From DASRHY01 sp046765875 (GTDB lineage Bacteria; Actinomycetota; Actinomycetes; Propionibacteriales; Kribbellaceae), in contig JBKPSJ010000424.1 of the NCBI GenBank assembly GCA_046765875.1, positions 1 to 26,713 of the forward strand: a DNA stretch of 26,713 nucleotides. Reading direction: 5' to 3'. The notes beneath the pieces were generated by a model. That model was not told the origin of the DNA. It made no database searches and saw nothing but the letters and a program-made list of their open reading frames with translations. The stretch's first letter is position 1. Each line of letters starts with the position of its first letter. A program made the position numbers and the translations under genes. This document shows positions 6,774 to 16,955 of the stretch, piece after piece.

Positions 6774-8963
6774 CTATCCCCGCGGCGGAATCGCGCTCAT
6801 GACAGTCAGGGTCACGCTGTTGTTCCGGTACGACACGCTGAACAGGTAGCCGCCGGTGTTCAAGACACGCCCTTCTGGCAGCTTGTGCAGCGTTCCCGAC
6901 ACCGAGCTGCCCTTCATGAGCGTCAGTACGGTGCCCCGGGTCAGCGATCTCTGCACATTCAGGTCCAGTTCTCCGTCCAGCTCCAGATCGCCGGCGGCGT
7001 CGACGCTCGTGTAGTCGCTGTCGCCCCTGACGGTCACGGCCAGGCGACCGGCTCTGGCGATGCGCACATCCCCGCCGGTGGTAAGGACGTTGCCTGGGGC
7101 AACGTTTACGTCGGTGATGCGTGCGGCTTCCTCCGGCGTCAGACCGGGCTGCAGCACACCGCCTGCAACGTCGATGTCGCCGGTCACGCTGCCACTCCCG
7201 CCGAGCGTTCCGCCGGCAACGTCGATCGCGCTTGCGTGGGAGCCGACGACCGAGAGCTTGCCGCCTTGCACGGTGCTCGTACCGTGCCAGCTGTCGGCGC
7301 CGGTGAGGAACAGTGTCCCCGCGCCCTTCTTGGTCAGGCTGCCGGCGTAGACGCGCGCCTCCCGCGCCTGCTCGCGGCGGGTACCGATCTCGAAGTCCGA
7401 CTTGTCGACGTCGCTCGCGTCGGGCGGCAGTCCGTTGGTCCATCCCTTGGCAACCTTGGTCGCCTCCCAGGCGGCGTCCTCGGCCTGGTCTTCCAGCTGC
7501 CGGGACCGGATGGCGACGTCGGAGATGTCGTTCGACCAGACGTCGCTGTACCCATGCGTATCGGCGATGAAGGGACCGAGCAACTGCCCCGGGCCCTTGA
7601 GCGCTTCGCGCAGGCTCACGGTGTGCCAGCCGTTGCGCGAGTCGGGAACCTGCACGATCTGGCCGCGCGTGGGGTTCGGTACGGGGTTCCCCGCGGCGTC
7701 GCTGATCGTGTTGTTCTGCCGCCCGGTCGTGAACATCGTGTACAGCGCCTGCTCGTTGGTCAGGTATGGGAACCGCTGCATGATCAGGGCCAGCGCCGCG
7801 GCCGAGTGCGGACCGGCCATCGACGTGCCCGAGAAGGCGGCGTACCGGGGCTGAGGCACGCCGTCGACCACCTGCACGGTGGTGCTGTTGATGGCGTTGC
7901 TCGGAGCCGTGACGCACGACCACTTCGCGACGCCGCACCGATTGAACGTCTGCTGCCCCGGGACGAGGACGGAGCCGTCGGCGTTGAAGGTACGCCCGGT
8001 GGTGTTGATGCCCGACGTCGTGTACCAGCGCCCTTCCAGGTCGGGCAGGAAGTACGGAGCCGCGCCCCGCGGCGTCGGGTTCGCAGCACCGGCATTGCCG
8101 GCGGTGAACTGGATGATGGTGCCGGTGCGCGCGACCTCGATGGCGCCGTGCATCCAGCGCACGGTCTTGCCGTTGGCGTCCACGAGACCGTCCGGAAGCG
8201 ACCAGTGCCGCCATGCCGTGTTCAGGCCGTCGTAGGTGTTGTAGTTCTCGGTCGGGGGAGCGCTGCCCCAGCTGCTGGTGATGAGCCTGATCGGCGTGCC
8301 GTCCCTGGTGGTCGCGGTGTTCACGGCCCGGTAGACGTTCTGGATATAGGCGTTGTCCGGCGTCTGCGCCTCGGTGGCGTCGGCCGGGAGCAGGCCGTAG
8401 TACACGCCGTCGGTCTTGTGCGTGTTACCCGTGTAGACGTCGCTGTTGAAGGCGACGCCGTGCATATTGGCCTCGGGTCCGGCGGGCGTCGTCTCGCCGA
8501 CGCCGTCGCGGCTTGCGCCGATGGTGCCGGTGACGTGGGTGCCGTGCGTGTCGTTGAACGCGGGGTCGTAGAACCCTGGTGTGAGCCCCGTGTCGCCGCC
8601 TTGCGCCGGCACCGAGAAGTAACGGTCCCCGACCGCGTAGTCGGTCGCGAGGCTGCCGTGCTCGCGCATGTGCCCGGCGAAGACGCCCGAGTCGACGACG
8701 CCGATGGACATCCCGGCCCCGGCGTAGCCGGCCGCGTAGGCGTACTCCGCACCGATCGACACCAGGCCGACATCCCGGTTGAACTCGGGGGTACGCCAGC
8801 TCGCCGGATCGCCGGGCCTGCCCGGATCCCCGGCATAGGTCTGTATCGGCGCCGGCGACTCGGATAACTGCGCCGGGGCCGACGGGGCGGCCAGCGCCAC
8901 CATCACCAACGCGACCGGCGCGGCGATCAACGTCCTCGTCAGAGTTCTCATGGGGCGGCCCAC
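6774..8963 (-). CDS. Secreted S8 subtilisin-like protease with autotransporter-type passenger repeat
   Basis: A 729-residue exported serine protease. The GTG at 8963 has AGGAAG about five bases upstream; an in-frame ATG four codons later is possible. Residues 1-31 are a signal peptide ending APSAPA. The S8 domain (about 60-420) has Asp91 in VVDSGVF, His140 in NDTHGTHVTG, oxyanion Asn290 in FTAGNAGA and Ser381 in SGTSMAGP. It resembles the subtilisin subtype found in Gram-negative autotransporters. Residues 543-575 are a clear passenger-associated repeat (LTKKGAGTLFLTGADSW, then TVQGGKLSVVGS), followed by GGTLGGSGSVTG-type beta-helix sequence to about 720. No outer-membrane beta-barrel follows, as expected for a one-membrane cell. 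No LPXTG anchor is seen, so the protein is probably released. Confidence 0.92.
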   Translation of the reverse strand: MGRPMRTLTRTLIAAPVALVMVALAAPSAPAQLSESPAPIQTYAGDPGRPGDPASWRTPEFNRDVGLVSIGAEYAYAAGYAGAGMSIGVVDSGVFAGHMREHGSLATDYAVGDRYFSVPAQGGDTGLTPGFYDPAFNDTHGTHVTGTIGASRDGVGETTPAGPEANMHGVAFNSDVYTGNTHKTDGVYYGLLPADATEAQTPDNAYIQNVYRAVNTATTRDGTPIRLITSSWGSAPPTENYNTYDGLNTAWRHWSLPDGLVDANGKTVRWMHGAIEVARTGTIIQFTAGNAGAANPTPRGAAPYFLPDLEGRWYTTSGINTTGRTFNADGSVLVPGQQTFNRCGVAKWSCVTAPSNAINSTTVQVVDGVPQPRYAAFSGTSMAGPHSAAALALIMQRFPYLTNEQALYTMFTTGRQNNTISDAAGNPVPNPTRGQIVQVPDSRNGWHTVSLREALKGPGQLLGPFIADTHGYSDVWSNDISDVAIRSRQLEDQAEDAAWEATKVAKGWTNGLPPDASDVDKSDFEIGTRREQAREARVYAGSLTKKGAGTLFLTGADSWHGTSTVQGGKLSVVGSHASAIDVAGGTLGGSGSVTGDIDVAGGVLQPGLTPEEAARITDVNVAPGNVLTTGGDVRIARAGRLAVTVRGDSDYTSVDAAGDLELDGELDLNVQRSLTRGTVLTLMKGSSVSGTLHKLPEGRVLNTGGYLFSVSYRNNSVTLTVMSAIPPRG

Positions 8964-9301
8964 CAGCTTCCTGGAGGTGATTCGTCTGACGCTGGCGAGG
9001 GTGGGCCTGACCGGCGGCCAAAGTCAACCTCTCTGAGCTACCTTTGAGGTGCGCTGGGTGATCTTCGGGTCAGCGGAACCTGCGGAACATCCTCAGCTAC
9101 GCCACGGCCCAGTGGTCTTATACCCATGCCCGAGAGCCTGACGCCAACCGCTACCCGAGGAAGGCGTCGAGGACCTTCGACCTGCCGACGGGCCGAGACG
9201 ATCCGCAATCACCTGCGCGGGGTGATTGCCGGTTGCCCGCGTCAACCGATGGTTGAAACAGGCACGCGACTTCGCGCGTCACGACTGTGAAGGAGCCTCG
9301 C
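8964..9301. other. Intergenic region between the S8 protease and GH15 genes
   Basis: This 338-base stretch separates divergent genes and shows no convincing coding frame. It should hold both promoters. On the minus strand a TTGACT hexamer lies near 9022-9027 as a possible -35 box for the protease, but no good -10 partner is visible. TTATACC at about 9118 is a weak AT-rich spot. A hairpin at 9205-9229 is listed separately. Confidence 0.5.
9205..9229. repeat. 9-bp inverted repeat upstream of the GH15 gene
   Basis: GCAATCACC (9205-9213) and GGTGATTGC (9221-9229) form a perfect stem with a 7-base loop, 72 bases before the GH15 start. It could be an operator or a leader hairpin. No regulator gene is adjacent. 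Confidence 0.45.
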
Positions 9302-11166
<1,865 letters not shown>

Positions 11167-11220
11167 CCGAGCAGCGAATCGGGAGCCGGAACGTCGTGGT
11201 GCCGGGCGGCGGATCCCGCT

Positions 11221-12633
11221 CTACTCGGTGCCGGGTATCCACGGTTTACGCCAGCCACCGAACCCGTCCGTCACCTCGTCGCCCGCAGCCGGACCCCAGG
11301 TGCCGGGCGCATAGGTGTGCACTGGCGTCGGCGCGTCGAGAAGAGGCTGCATGACCCGCCAGGCCTCCTCGACACTGTCCTGCCGGGAGAACCGGATGCT
11401 GTTGCCGATCATCGCCGCATGCAAAAGGACCTCGTACGGCGTCGGGGCCTCGCCGCCCTCGTCGGCGAACTCCATGTCGAGCTCGATCGGCGCGATCCGG
11501 GCCACGTCGGCACGATGCGCGTCGACCTGGATCCGGACACCGGTCGACGGGTCGAGCTTGACGACGAGCTGGTTCGGCTCGGGCATCTGCCCTCGCAGGC
11601 CGAAGCCCAGTCGTGGCGGCCGCTTGAACACCAGCCGAAGTTCGGTCTGCGTCACCGGCAGCCGCTTCCCGGTCCGGATGAAGAACGGCACGCCCGCCCA
11701 GCGCCAGTTCTCGATGTCGAGCCGCAACGCCGCGTACGTCTCCGTGGTCGAGCCGGCGGCGACGCCGTCGATGCCGAGGTAGCCGTCGTACTGGCCGCGA
11801 ATGTAGTGGGCGGGGTCGGCTTTCTCCACGGCGCGGAACAGAGCGACCTGTGATTCCTTGAGCGTTGTCGGGTCGCCCCGCGAGGGTGGCTCCATCGCGG
11901 CGGCCGCGATCACCTGCATCAGGTGGTTGACGACGACATCTCTCAGCGCGCCGACGGGATCGTAGAAGTGGCCGCGGTCGTCGACTCCGAAGTTCTCCGC
12001 CATCGTGATCTGAACACACGCGAGGTAGTTGCGACTCCACAGCGGCTCGAGGATCGCGTTCGCGAAGCGCAGATGAAGGATCTCCTCGAGGCCCATCTTC
12101 CCGAGGTAGTGGTCGATCCGGTACAGCTGCGACTCGTCGACGTACTGGTGCAGTTCCGCGGCGAGGTCGCGTGCGGACTGCTGGTCGTGCCCGAACGGCT
12201 TCTCGACGACGACCCGGGCGGCAGCGGTCAGTCCGGCCTCCGACAGACCCTTGACCACCCGCCCGAACAGGAAGGGCGGTGTCTCCAGATAGAAGACCGG
12301 TACCTCGGCACCCTTGACGGCCTGTCCCACACGTTCGTACGTGCCGGGGTCGGTGAAATCGCCGCTGACGTATGACAGCCGTGCGGCGAAGCGGTCGAAG
12401 ACGGATCCGTCGAGGTCTCCGGTCGCCTCGATCGACGACCTGGCACGCTCGATGAGCTGATCGAGCGTCCAGTCGTCGGCCGCCACCCCGACGACTGGAC
12501 AGTCGAGCAGGCCGCGGGCCTCGAGCCGGTAGAGGGAGCGGAACGTCATCACCTTTGCCAGGTCGCCGGTGATGCCGAAGATCGCGAGGACGTCGGCCGG
12601 TCGCGGGTCCGAGCTCATCGCTGTCGACGTCAT
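11221..12633 (-). CDS. zwf: Glucose-6-phosphate 1-dehydrogenase, divergent actinobacterial type
   Basis: A 470-residue cytosolic enzyme that oxidises glucose 6-phosphate to 6-phosphogluconolactone with NADP, the entry to the pentose phosphate route. The ATG at 12633 has GAGG five bases upstream. The frame is open 118 codons further, but that part is arginine-rich shadow sequence lying over another gene. The Rossmann motif reads FGITGDLAKVMTF instead of the common GASGDLAxRK. VVVEKPFG (141-148) and the substrate motif RIDHYLGK (172-179) are intact, though followed by MGLEEIL rather than the common ETVQNLL. GALRDVVVNHLMQ carries the catalytic-base His. It is slightly shorter than the usual ~500 residues. 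It starts 11 bases after the stop of the small membrane protein gene, so the two are probably one operon. Confidence 0.93.
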   Translation of the reverse strand: MTSTAMSSDPRPADVLAIFGITGDLAKVMTFRSLYRLEARGLLDCPVVGVAADDWTLDQLIERARSSIEATGDLDGSVFDRFAARLSYVSGDFTDPGTYERVGQAVKGAEVPVFYLETPPFLFGRVVKGLSEAGLTAAARVVVEKPFGHDQQSARDLAAELHQYVDESQLYRIDHYLGKMGLEEILHLRFANAILEPLWSRNYLACVQITMAENFGVDDRGHFYDPVGALRDVVVNHLMQVIAAAAMEPPSRGDPTTLKESQVALFRAVEKADPAHYIRGQYDGYLGIDGVAAGSTTETYAALRLDIENWRWAGVPFFIRTGKRLPVTQTELRLVFKRPPRLGFGLRGQMPEPNQLVVKLDPSTGVRIQVDAHRADVARIAPIELDMEFADEGGEAPTPYEVLLHAAMIGNSIRFSRQDSVEEAWRVMQPLLDAPTPVHTYAPGTWGPAAGDEVTDGFGGWRKPWIPGTE

Positions 12634-12644
12634 CCGTACCTCGG

Positions 12645-12941
12645 TCAGACTGCCGCGCGCCGACCCGGGATCTGGTTGCGCTGGGTGGCGCCGGCGGCCC
12701 AGTGCGCGATGTCCAAGAGCCCGGCCAGTACGACCCAGAACCAGTCCCCGCCGCTCAGTCCGATACCGGGCGTGTACAACAGCAGATAGATCAGGGTCGC
12801 GAACGGCAGGAAGATTATGCCCAGCAGCGGCCACAGCCAGCCGCTGAACGCCGCGTCGACCCGCTCCGGCCTCGCCACCCAGACAATGAACACCGCCAGG
12901 CGGGGAAAGACCCCGGCGAACAGCGCGAACAGACAACCCAT
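12645..12941 (-). CDS. Small three-helix membrane protein, function unknown
   Basis: A 98-residue protein with hydrophobic segments at about 3-22, 36-56 and 66-83, and a basic C-terminus (RNQIPGRR). Phrases such as FPRLAVFIVWV, PLLGIIFLPFATLIYLL and YTPG are typical of a small actinobacterial membrane protein family that I know only as hypothetical. The ATG at 12941 has GGAGG five to six bases upstream. Its stop lies 11 bases before zwf, which suggests cotranscription, but nothing links it functionally to glucose-6-phosphate dehydrogenase. Confidence 0.8.
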   Translation of the reverse strand: MGCLFALFAGVFPRLAVFIVWVARPERVDAAFSGWLWPLLGIIFLPFATLIYLLLYTPGIGLSGGDWFWVVLAGLLDIAHWAAGATQRNQIPGRRAAV

Positions 12942-13092
12942 CTCGGCCTCCAGTCGTATCCGTGATCGTGCTGGGAATCATCGTCACGGCCGAGCGGACG
13001 ACGCGGCATCCTCCGGTGCGGGTGAGTCGTCGGGCTGCTATCAGGCGCAGTTTCGGCTGGCAGGTTGGCAGAAATGTCCCGCCTGGCAGCCG

Positions 13093-14226
13093 TCAGCTAT
13101 CGGAGCCATCGGACGGTGGCTCATCGGTGTACCGCAGCCGGCGTTCGGCGGCTTCGAGCGCTCGACGCGCATCCTCAACCGCGCGGACCGCGGCCTGTTG
13201 CGCCGATTGAGCCTCCACCAGGTGGCGCTCCGCTGTCACCCTGTCCCGCCGGGCCTGCATGCGCTGATTGTCCAGCCACTCGGACCTGTCCCGGGCCGCA
13301 TCCACGGCCCCCTCGGCATCGGCGAGTTCGAACTCCCGCTGCCAGTGCTCCGATTCGGCGGCGGCCAGGTCCGCTTCGGCTCGCCAAACGTCCTGCTCCT
13401 CGTCGGTGGCCGCAGGCCAGAACTCCGATCCGTCGACCTGCCAGCTCGGCGCGGGCCGCAGCCGTCGGCGGTCACGCTGGTCCGCCGGCGCTTCAGCGCG
13501 CGAGCGGTCGAGCTCGTCGTCCGCCGGGACGCTCCACTCGCGAGCTTCCCGGATCGACGCCTGGGTCGGAGCCTCGTCCGGCGGCCAGAGAATCGGCGAC
13601 GGAGGCGGCCAGAGAGTCGGCGACGGAGGCGGCGTGGCGGATGTCGGCGAGGTTGTCGGCGAGGGTGTCGGCGAGGGTGTCGGCGAGGGTGTCGGCGGGG
13701 GAGGCGGTGTGGCGGGTCTCGCGGGCACGTGTGGCATCGGTCCGAAGCCGCTGTGCGACATCGGTCGGACGAGGCGTCCGGACAGCACGGTCGACGATGC
13801 CGCCAGGTCGGTGAGTGCGGCTTTGAGGGTTGCCTCGACCTCGGACAACACTCCCTCACTCGGCTGTATACCCGCTTCGGCCGCCCGGCCGCGGCCGCGG
13901 TCGAGGAGATCGGCGATCATGTCCTGCCGTTGCCCGGCGAGGCGCCGTAACTGCGTTGTGTCCAATCGCCTCTGCGCGTCGCGCAGCTCGCGCCCCACCG
14001 CCAGCAGGCGTTCCATCGGCGCACGCTCATGACGCGCGAGCACGTTGACCAGCCAGGCACTCAGTGTGGGCCGGCGCAGGCTTCGCAGCTCATGAGCCAG
14101 CTCCCGGTTTCCAGCAGCGTGGGATTGGCGGACCAGCTCATCCCGGGCAGCGACGAACCCGGCCGGTGGCACCAAGTAGAGCTCGCCGGCGATCTCGTCG
14201 GTCTCGGACCGCCTCATCGCAGCCAT
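13093..14226 (-). CDS. Hypothetical protein: conserved N-domain, Pro-rich repeat linker, coiled coil
   Basis: A 377-residue protein. The N-terminal ~150 residues (GELYLVPPAGFVAARDELVRQ, LRRPTLSAWLVNVLARHER, then Arg/Gln-rich helices) resemble a conserved actinobacterial domain of unknown function. A proline-rich linker at about 165-225 holds PTPS units and two copies of an 8-residue SP(T/I)LWPPP-like unit. The C-terminal ~110 residues are Ala/Glu/Arg-rich heptad-like helix (ADLAAAESEHWQREFE, ARRALEAAERRL), probably a coiled coil. There is no signal peptide or membrane segment. The ATG at 14226 is chosen, with a weak GGA upstream; a TTG at 14253 and an ATG at 14217 are alternatives. It is divergent from ku, with 154 bases between the starts. 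A DNA- or division-related scaffold role is only speculation. Confidence 0.8.
   Translation of the reverse strand: MAAMRRSETDEIAGELYLVPPAGFVAARDELVRQSHAAGNRELAHELRSLRRPTLSAWLVNVLARHERAPMERLLAVGRELRDAQRRLDTTQLRRLAGQRQDMIADLLDRGRGRAAEAGIQPSEGVLSEVEATLKAALTDLAASSTVLSGRLVRPMSHSGFGPMPHVPARPATPPPPPTPSPTPSPTPSPTTSPTSATPPPSPTLWPPPSPILWPPDEAPTQASIREAREWSVPADDELDRSRAEAPADQRDRRRLRPAPSWQVDGSEFWPAATDEEQDVWRAEADLAAAESEHWQREFELADAEGAVDAARDRSEWLDNQRMQARRDRVTAERHLVEAQSAQQAAVRAVEDARRALEAAERRLRYTDEPPSDGSDS
13580..13702 (-). repeat. Coding tandem repeats in the proline-rich linker
   Basis: Two 24-base units (13580-13603 and 13604-13627) differ at one position. They are followed by five 12-base units from 13643 to 13702: GTCGGCGAGGGT exactly three times, with variant first and last copies. 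All preserve the frame and encode Pro/Ser/Thr repeats. Unit lengths divisible by three mean copy-number changes would lengthen or shorten the linker without breaking the protein. Confidence 0.85.
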
Positions 14227-14302
14227 GATTCCGGGCCGACCAAATGGATACAACCGGATGCGCTAGGACGCGTGATGTAACCGGCCGCCATTCACCTATC
14301 GG

Positions 14303-14331
14303 GTGACGTCGCGGCGAGGGTGCGGGATAAT
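14303..14331 (+). promoter_or_regulatory. Possible ku promoter
   Basis: GTGACG (14303-14308) and GATAAT (14326-14331) are separated by 17 bases, and the -10-like box ends about 50 bases before the ku ATG. The -10 match is good and the -35 partial. This is a pattern match only. Confidence 0.35.
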
Positions 14332-14380
14332 CGAACGTACAGTCGCAGCGCTGTCCACGTCCACCGCACGGGAGGCAGAC

Positions 14381-15322
14381 ATGAAGAGCGTCTGGAAGGG
14401 CTCGATCTCGTTCGGGCTTGTCGCCATCCCGATCGAGCTGTTTGCCGCTATCGAAGAGCGCAAGGTCGTGTTCCACCAGGTCCACGCCAGCGATGGCGGG
14501 CGAATCCGCTACCGACGGTTCTGCACGGTCGACGGGGAGGAGGTGCCGTACAGCGACATCGCCAAGGGCTACGAGTTGCCCAACGAAGACATGGTCGTAC
14601 TCACCGACGATGACTTCGCGGAACTGCCGCTGCCGTCTCGCCGTGAGATCGAGGTGCTGAGCTTCGTGGACGCCGACTCCATCGATCCCGTGCAGCTGTC
14701 CCGTAGCTATCACTGCGCGCCGACCGACCGCGAGGCCAAGCCGTACGTGCTGCTGCGCGACGCCCTCACTCGTGCCGAGAAGGTGGCCATGGTCAAGGTC
14801 GCCCTCCGGTCCCGGGAGTCGCTGGCCGTGCTGCGCCCCCGAGGCGCGGGACTCGTGCTGCAGCTCATGGTGTGGCCCGACGAGGTGCGGGAGCCGCCGC
14901 TGCCCTTCCTCGACGACGTGCAGCTCCGCCCACAAGAGGTCGAGGTCGCCGGGGCATACGTCGAGGCGCTGACCGGCGAGGTCGACCCGGACCAACTGGT
15001 GGACCGTTACCGGGCTGCGCTTGGTCGGCTGATCGAGGCCAAGGTGGCCGGCCGGGAGGTGGAGCAACTCCCGGCGCCGGCCAGGTTCGACGGTGTCGAC
15101 CTCATGGATGCTTTACGTCGCAGCATCGAGGCTGCCAAACGCGCACAGGCAGAGCGTGCTCGCAGGCCGGCGGCGAAGCGCGGCAAGGTGAAATCGGTGC
15201 CCCAGGCGACCGCGAAGACCACGACAGCCTCACCCCCACAGGACTCGGCGAAGAAGAAGACGACGACGAGGAAGACCGCGACGAGGAAGAAGACGACGGC
15301 CAGGAAGCCCGCCGCCAAGTAG
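14381..15322 (+). CDS. ku: Non-homologous end-joining protein Ku
   Basis: A 313-residue homodimeric DNA-end-binding protein. The ATG at 14381 follows GGGAGG with five bases of spacing. Residues 1-255 form the bacterial Ku beta-barrel core: MKSVWKGSISFGLVAIPIEL, FHQVHASDGGRIRYRRFC, VPYSDIAKGYEL, SRSYHCAPTD, KPYVLLRDAL, and LVLQLMVWPDEVREP. Residues about 256-313 are a low-complexity Lys/Ala/Thr/Arg tail with repeated KKKTT/TRK units, like the basic tails of other actinobacterial Ku proteins that bind DNA. Ku normally threads onto broken ends and recruits the ligase LigD. No ligD is in this window, so the partner must be elsewhere. The stop is 16 bases from the convergent lipoprotein stop. Confidence 0.96.
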   Translation: MKSVWKGSISFGLVAIPIELFAAIEERKVVFHQVHASDGGRIRYRRFCTVDGEEVPYSDIAKGYELPNEDMVVLTDDDFAELPLPSRREIEVLSFVDADSIDPVQLSRSYHCAPTDREAKPYVLLRDALTRAEKVAMVKVALRSRESLAVLRPRGAGLVLQLMVWPDEVREPPLPFLDDVQLRPQEVEVAGAYVEALTGEVDPDQLVDRYRAALGRLIEAKVAGREVEQLPAPARFDGVDLMDALRRSIEAAKRAQAERARRPAAKRGKVKSVPQATAKTTTASPPQDSAKKKTTTRKTATRKKTTARKPAAK

Positions 15323-15338
15323 ACGACCTGACGGGCGG

Positions 15339-16796
15339 TCAGGGCACGCGGTAGATGTTCAAGGTGCCGGTCGTCTGGTGGTCGTTCCCGTTTCCCTCGG
15401 GCAGGGCGACGATGCCGTCGATCACGATCGGGCTGTTCCAGTGTCCGCTCCCGGCCGGAAGGACTGCCTGCTCACGCCCGGACTGCACGTCGTACACGTG
15501 CAGGCCGCTGCCGTTTGGGTCGTAGACGTAAAGAAGTCCACCGGCCAGTACGGGGCTCGTGCCCGCGATCGCGTTCTCCCAGCGGCGCTGCAACTGGCCG
15601 TCGGTCAAGACGTAGGCGGCCGTTGCCGTGCCGTTGGCCACGAAGACCCACGTGGTCCCGCCAGATTGCCAGACGGCCGGGCTGGTGAAGACGCCGTCCC
15701 GGCCGGGCGCGTCGGCGACGCTGACCTCGCCGCCCTTCTCGCCTCGGCCGAGCGTGCGGAGATCGAGGACACGCAGGAGCCCGTCCTTGCCGCCCTGCAC
15801 GACGAAGGACGGCGGTACGACCGCCGGTGAGGCGCTGCCCAGATCGACATCGCCGGCAGCGAGCTCGGCCTGGTTCGCGGGCGTGTAGCTCGCGCGAAGC
15901 TCCCGGGCGTCCGGCGAGAGTACGAGGAGGCTGTCCGCCAGGGACGTCGACCCGTTCCACTCGCCGTTGCCGGTGGCTACTAGCAGGTTGTGGCTCGAGG
16001 GGTCGACGACCACGCCGCCTCGTCCCCAGATGGCCGAGCCGCTCTGCGGGCACGACGGCGGGTCGAGCAGGCCCTCGCGGTCGCTGCAGAGCGTGTTGAA
16101 CACATTGACGAGCCGGCCGGAACGGCGGTCGACGGCGACCACGTGGCCCTGGTAGGGCGGCGCGTCGCCGACGTAGCCGCCGGTCGCGACCAGCACGAGG
16201 TTGCCGGACAGGTTGAGTGCGGGCGCCGACTTCTCGTGACCGGGGTCTTTGGTGACGACCGCCGGCCAGCCCGCGTCGCGAACCTCGCGTCCGTCGGCGA
16301 TCGCGAGCTTGTGCAGCTTTCCGTCCGGCGAGTACGTGTAGACGTAGGTGTCCTCGGGGTCGGCGGCGGGACTCGCCTGCGTGATCTGACTCGTACCCTC
16401 CCAACCATCGATGCCGTCGGGAACGAACGTCCACACGATCTTCCCCGTACCCGCGTCGATGGCGACCACCTTCCCGTACGCAGTCGTGAGCAACAGGCGG
16501 CCGCGCACGAAGATCGGTGACGAGTCCACAGTCCCGGGCAACTCGACACGCTCGCGCTGCAGACGGCCCAGGTCCTGGGCGGTGATCCCGGTGCCACCCT
16601 CGAACGCGTTGCCACGCGCGGCGTCGTAGCCGAACAGCGGCCACCGGGCGGCGTCCGGCCCCGCCGACCCCGCTGGCGTCGAGGTTGCGGTCCTCGGACG
16701 CGGCTGGGCGGTGGGCGTCGGGCCGGAGGCGTCGCCCGACGAGCAGGCTGCGACGAGCAGCACGACAAGCGGCAGGACAGGCCGCCAGATCCGCAC
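15339..16796 (-). CDS. PQQ-type beta-propeller lipoprotein
   Basis: A 485-residue protein with a lipoprotein signal (MRIWRPVLPLVVLLVAAC, lipobox Cys at 18), followed by a Ser/Thr/Pro-rich linker to about residue 48. The remainder has repeated propeller blades: VVAIDAGTGKIVWTF, YTYSPDGKLHKLAI, GHVVAVDRRSGRLVNVF, LLRVLDLRTLG, GLHVYDVQSGREQ. These match the PQQ/BamB-like repeat where A-x-D-x-x-T-G-x-x-x-W recurs. A cysteine pair (LCSDREG and SCPQSG) may be disulfide-bonded. The start is a GTG at 16796 with no good upstream site. It is anchored outside the cytoplasmic membrane. A scaffold role is as likely as an enzyme, since no quinone-ligand residues can be assigned from the repeats alone. Confidence 0.88.
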   Translation of the reverse strand: MRIWRPVLPLVVLLVAACSSGDASGPTPTAQPRPRTATSTPAGSAGPDAARWPLFGYDAARGNAFEGGTGITAQDLGRLQRERVELPGTVDSSPIFVRGRLLLTTAYGKVVAIDAGTGKIVWTFVPDGIDGWEGTSQITQASPAADPEDTYVYTYSPDGKLHKLAIADGREVRDAGWPAVVTKDPGHEKSAPALNLSGNLVLVATGGYVGDAPPYQGHVVAVDRRSGRLVNVFNTLCSDREGLLDPPSCPQSGSAIWGRGGVVVDPSSHNLLVATGNGEWNGSTSLADSLLVLSPDARELRASYTPANQAELAAGDVDLGSASPAVVPPSFVVQGGKDGLLRVLDLRTLGRGEKGGEVSVADAPGRDGVFTSPAVWQSGGTTWVFVANGTATAAYVLTDGQLQRRWENAIAGTSPVLAGGLLYVYDPNGSGLHVYDVQSGREQAVLPAGSGHWNSPIVIDGIVALPEGNGNDHQTTGTLNIYRVP

Positions 16797-16955
16797 CCGT
16801 CGATCGTAGGCGGCCGGCGCGTGGTCTCATCATCGCGACAGCTCCCGCGTGCGACAGGTCGCCGAGTTGACGATCACGGTCGGCGCCATGTGACAACGGC
16901 CGCGGACTACGCTTCGAGTCTGTGGCGATGAACGGATCGGGGAGGAGGGCCTGCC

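Noticed and set aside
6690..8867. 725-codon plus-strand open frame opposite the S8 protease gene
   Set aside because: Low-complexity shadow sequence; the minus strand has a signal peptide and a complete catalytic triad.
12634..12987. 118-codon N-terminal extension of zwf
   Set aside because: It overlaps the small membrane protein gene in another frame, is Arg/Gly-rich, and a good ribosome-binding site precedes 12633.
13643..13702. CRISPR-like short repeats
   Set aside because: The units are contiguous 12-mers without spacers and encode Pro-Thr-Pro-Ser in frame.
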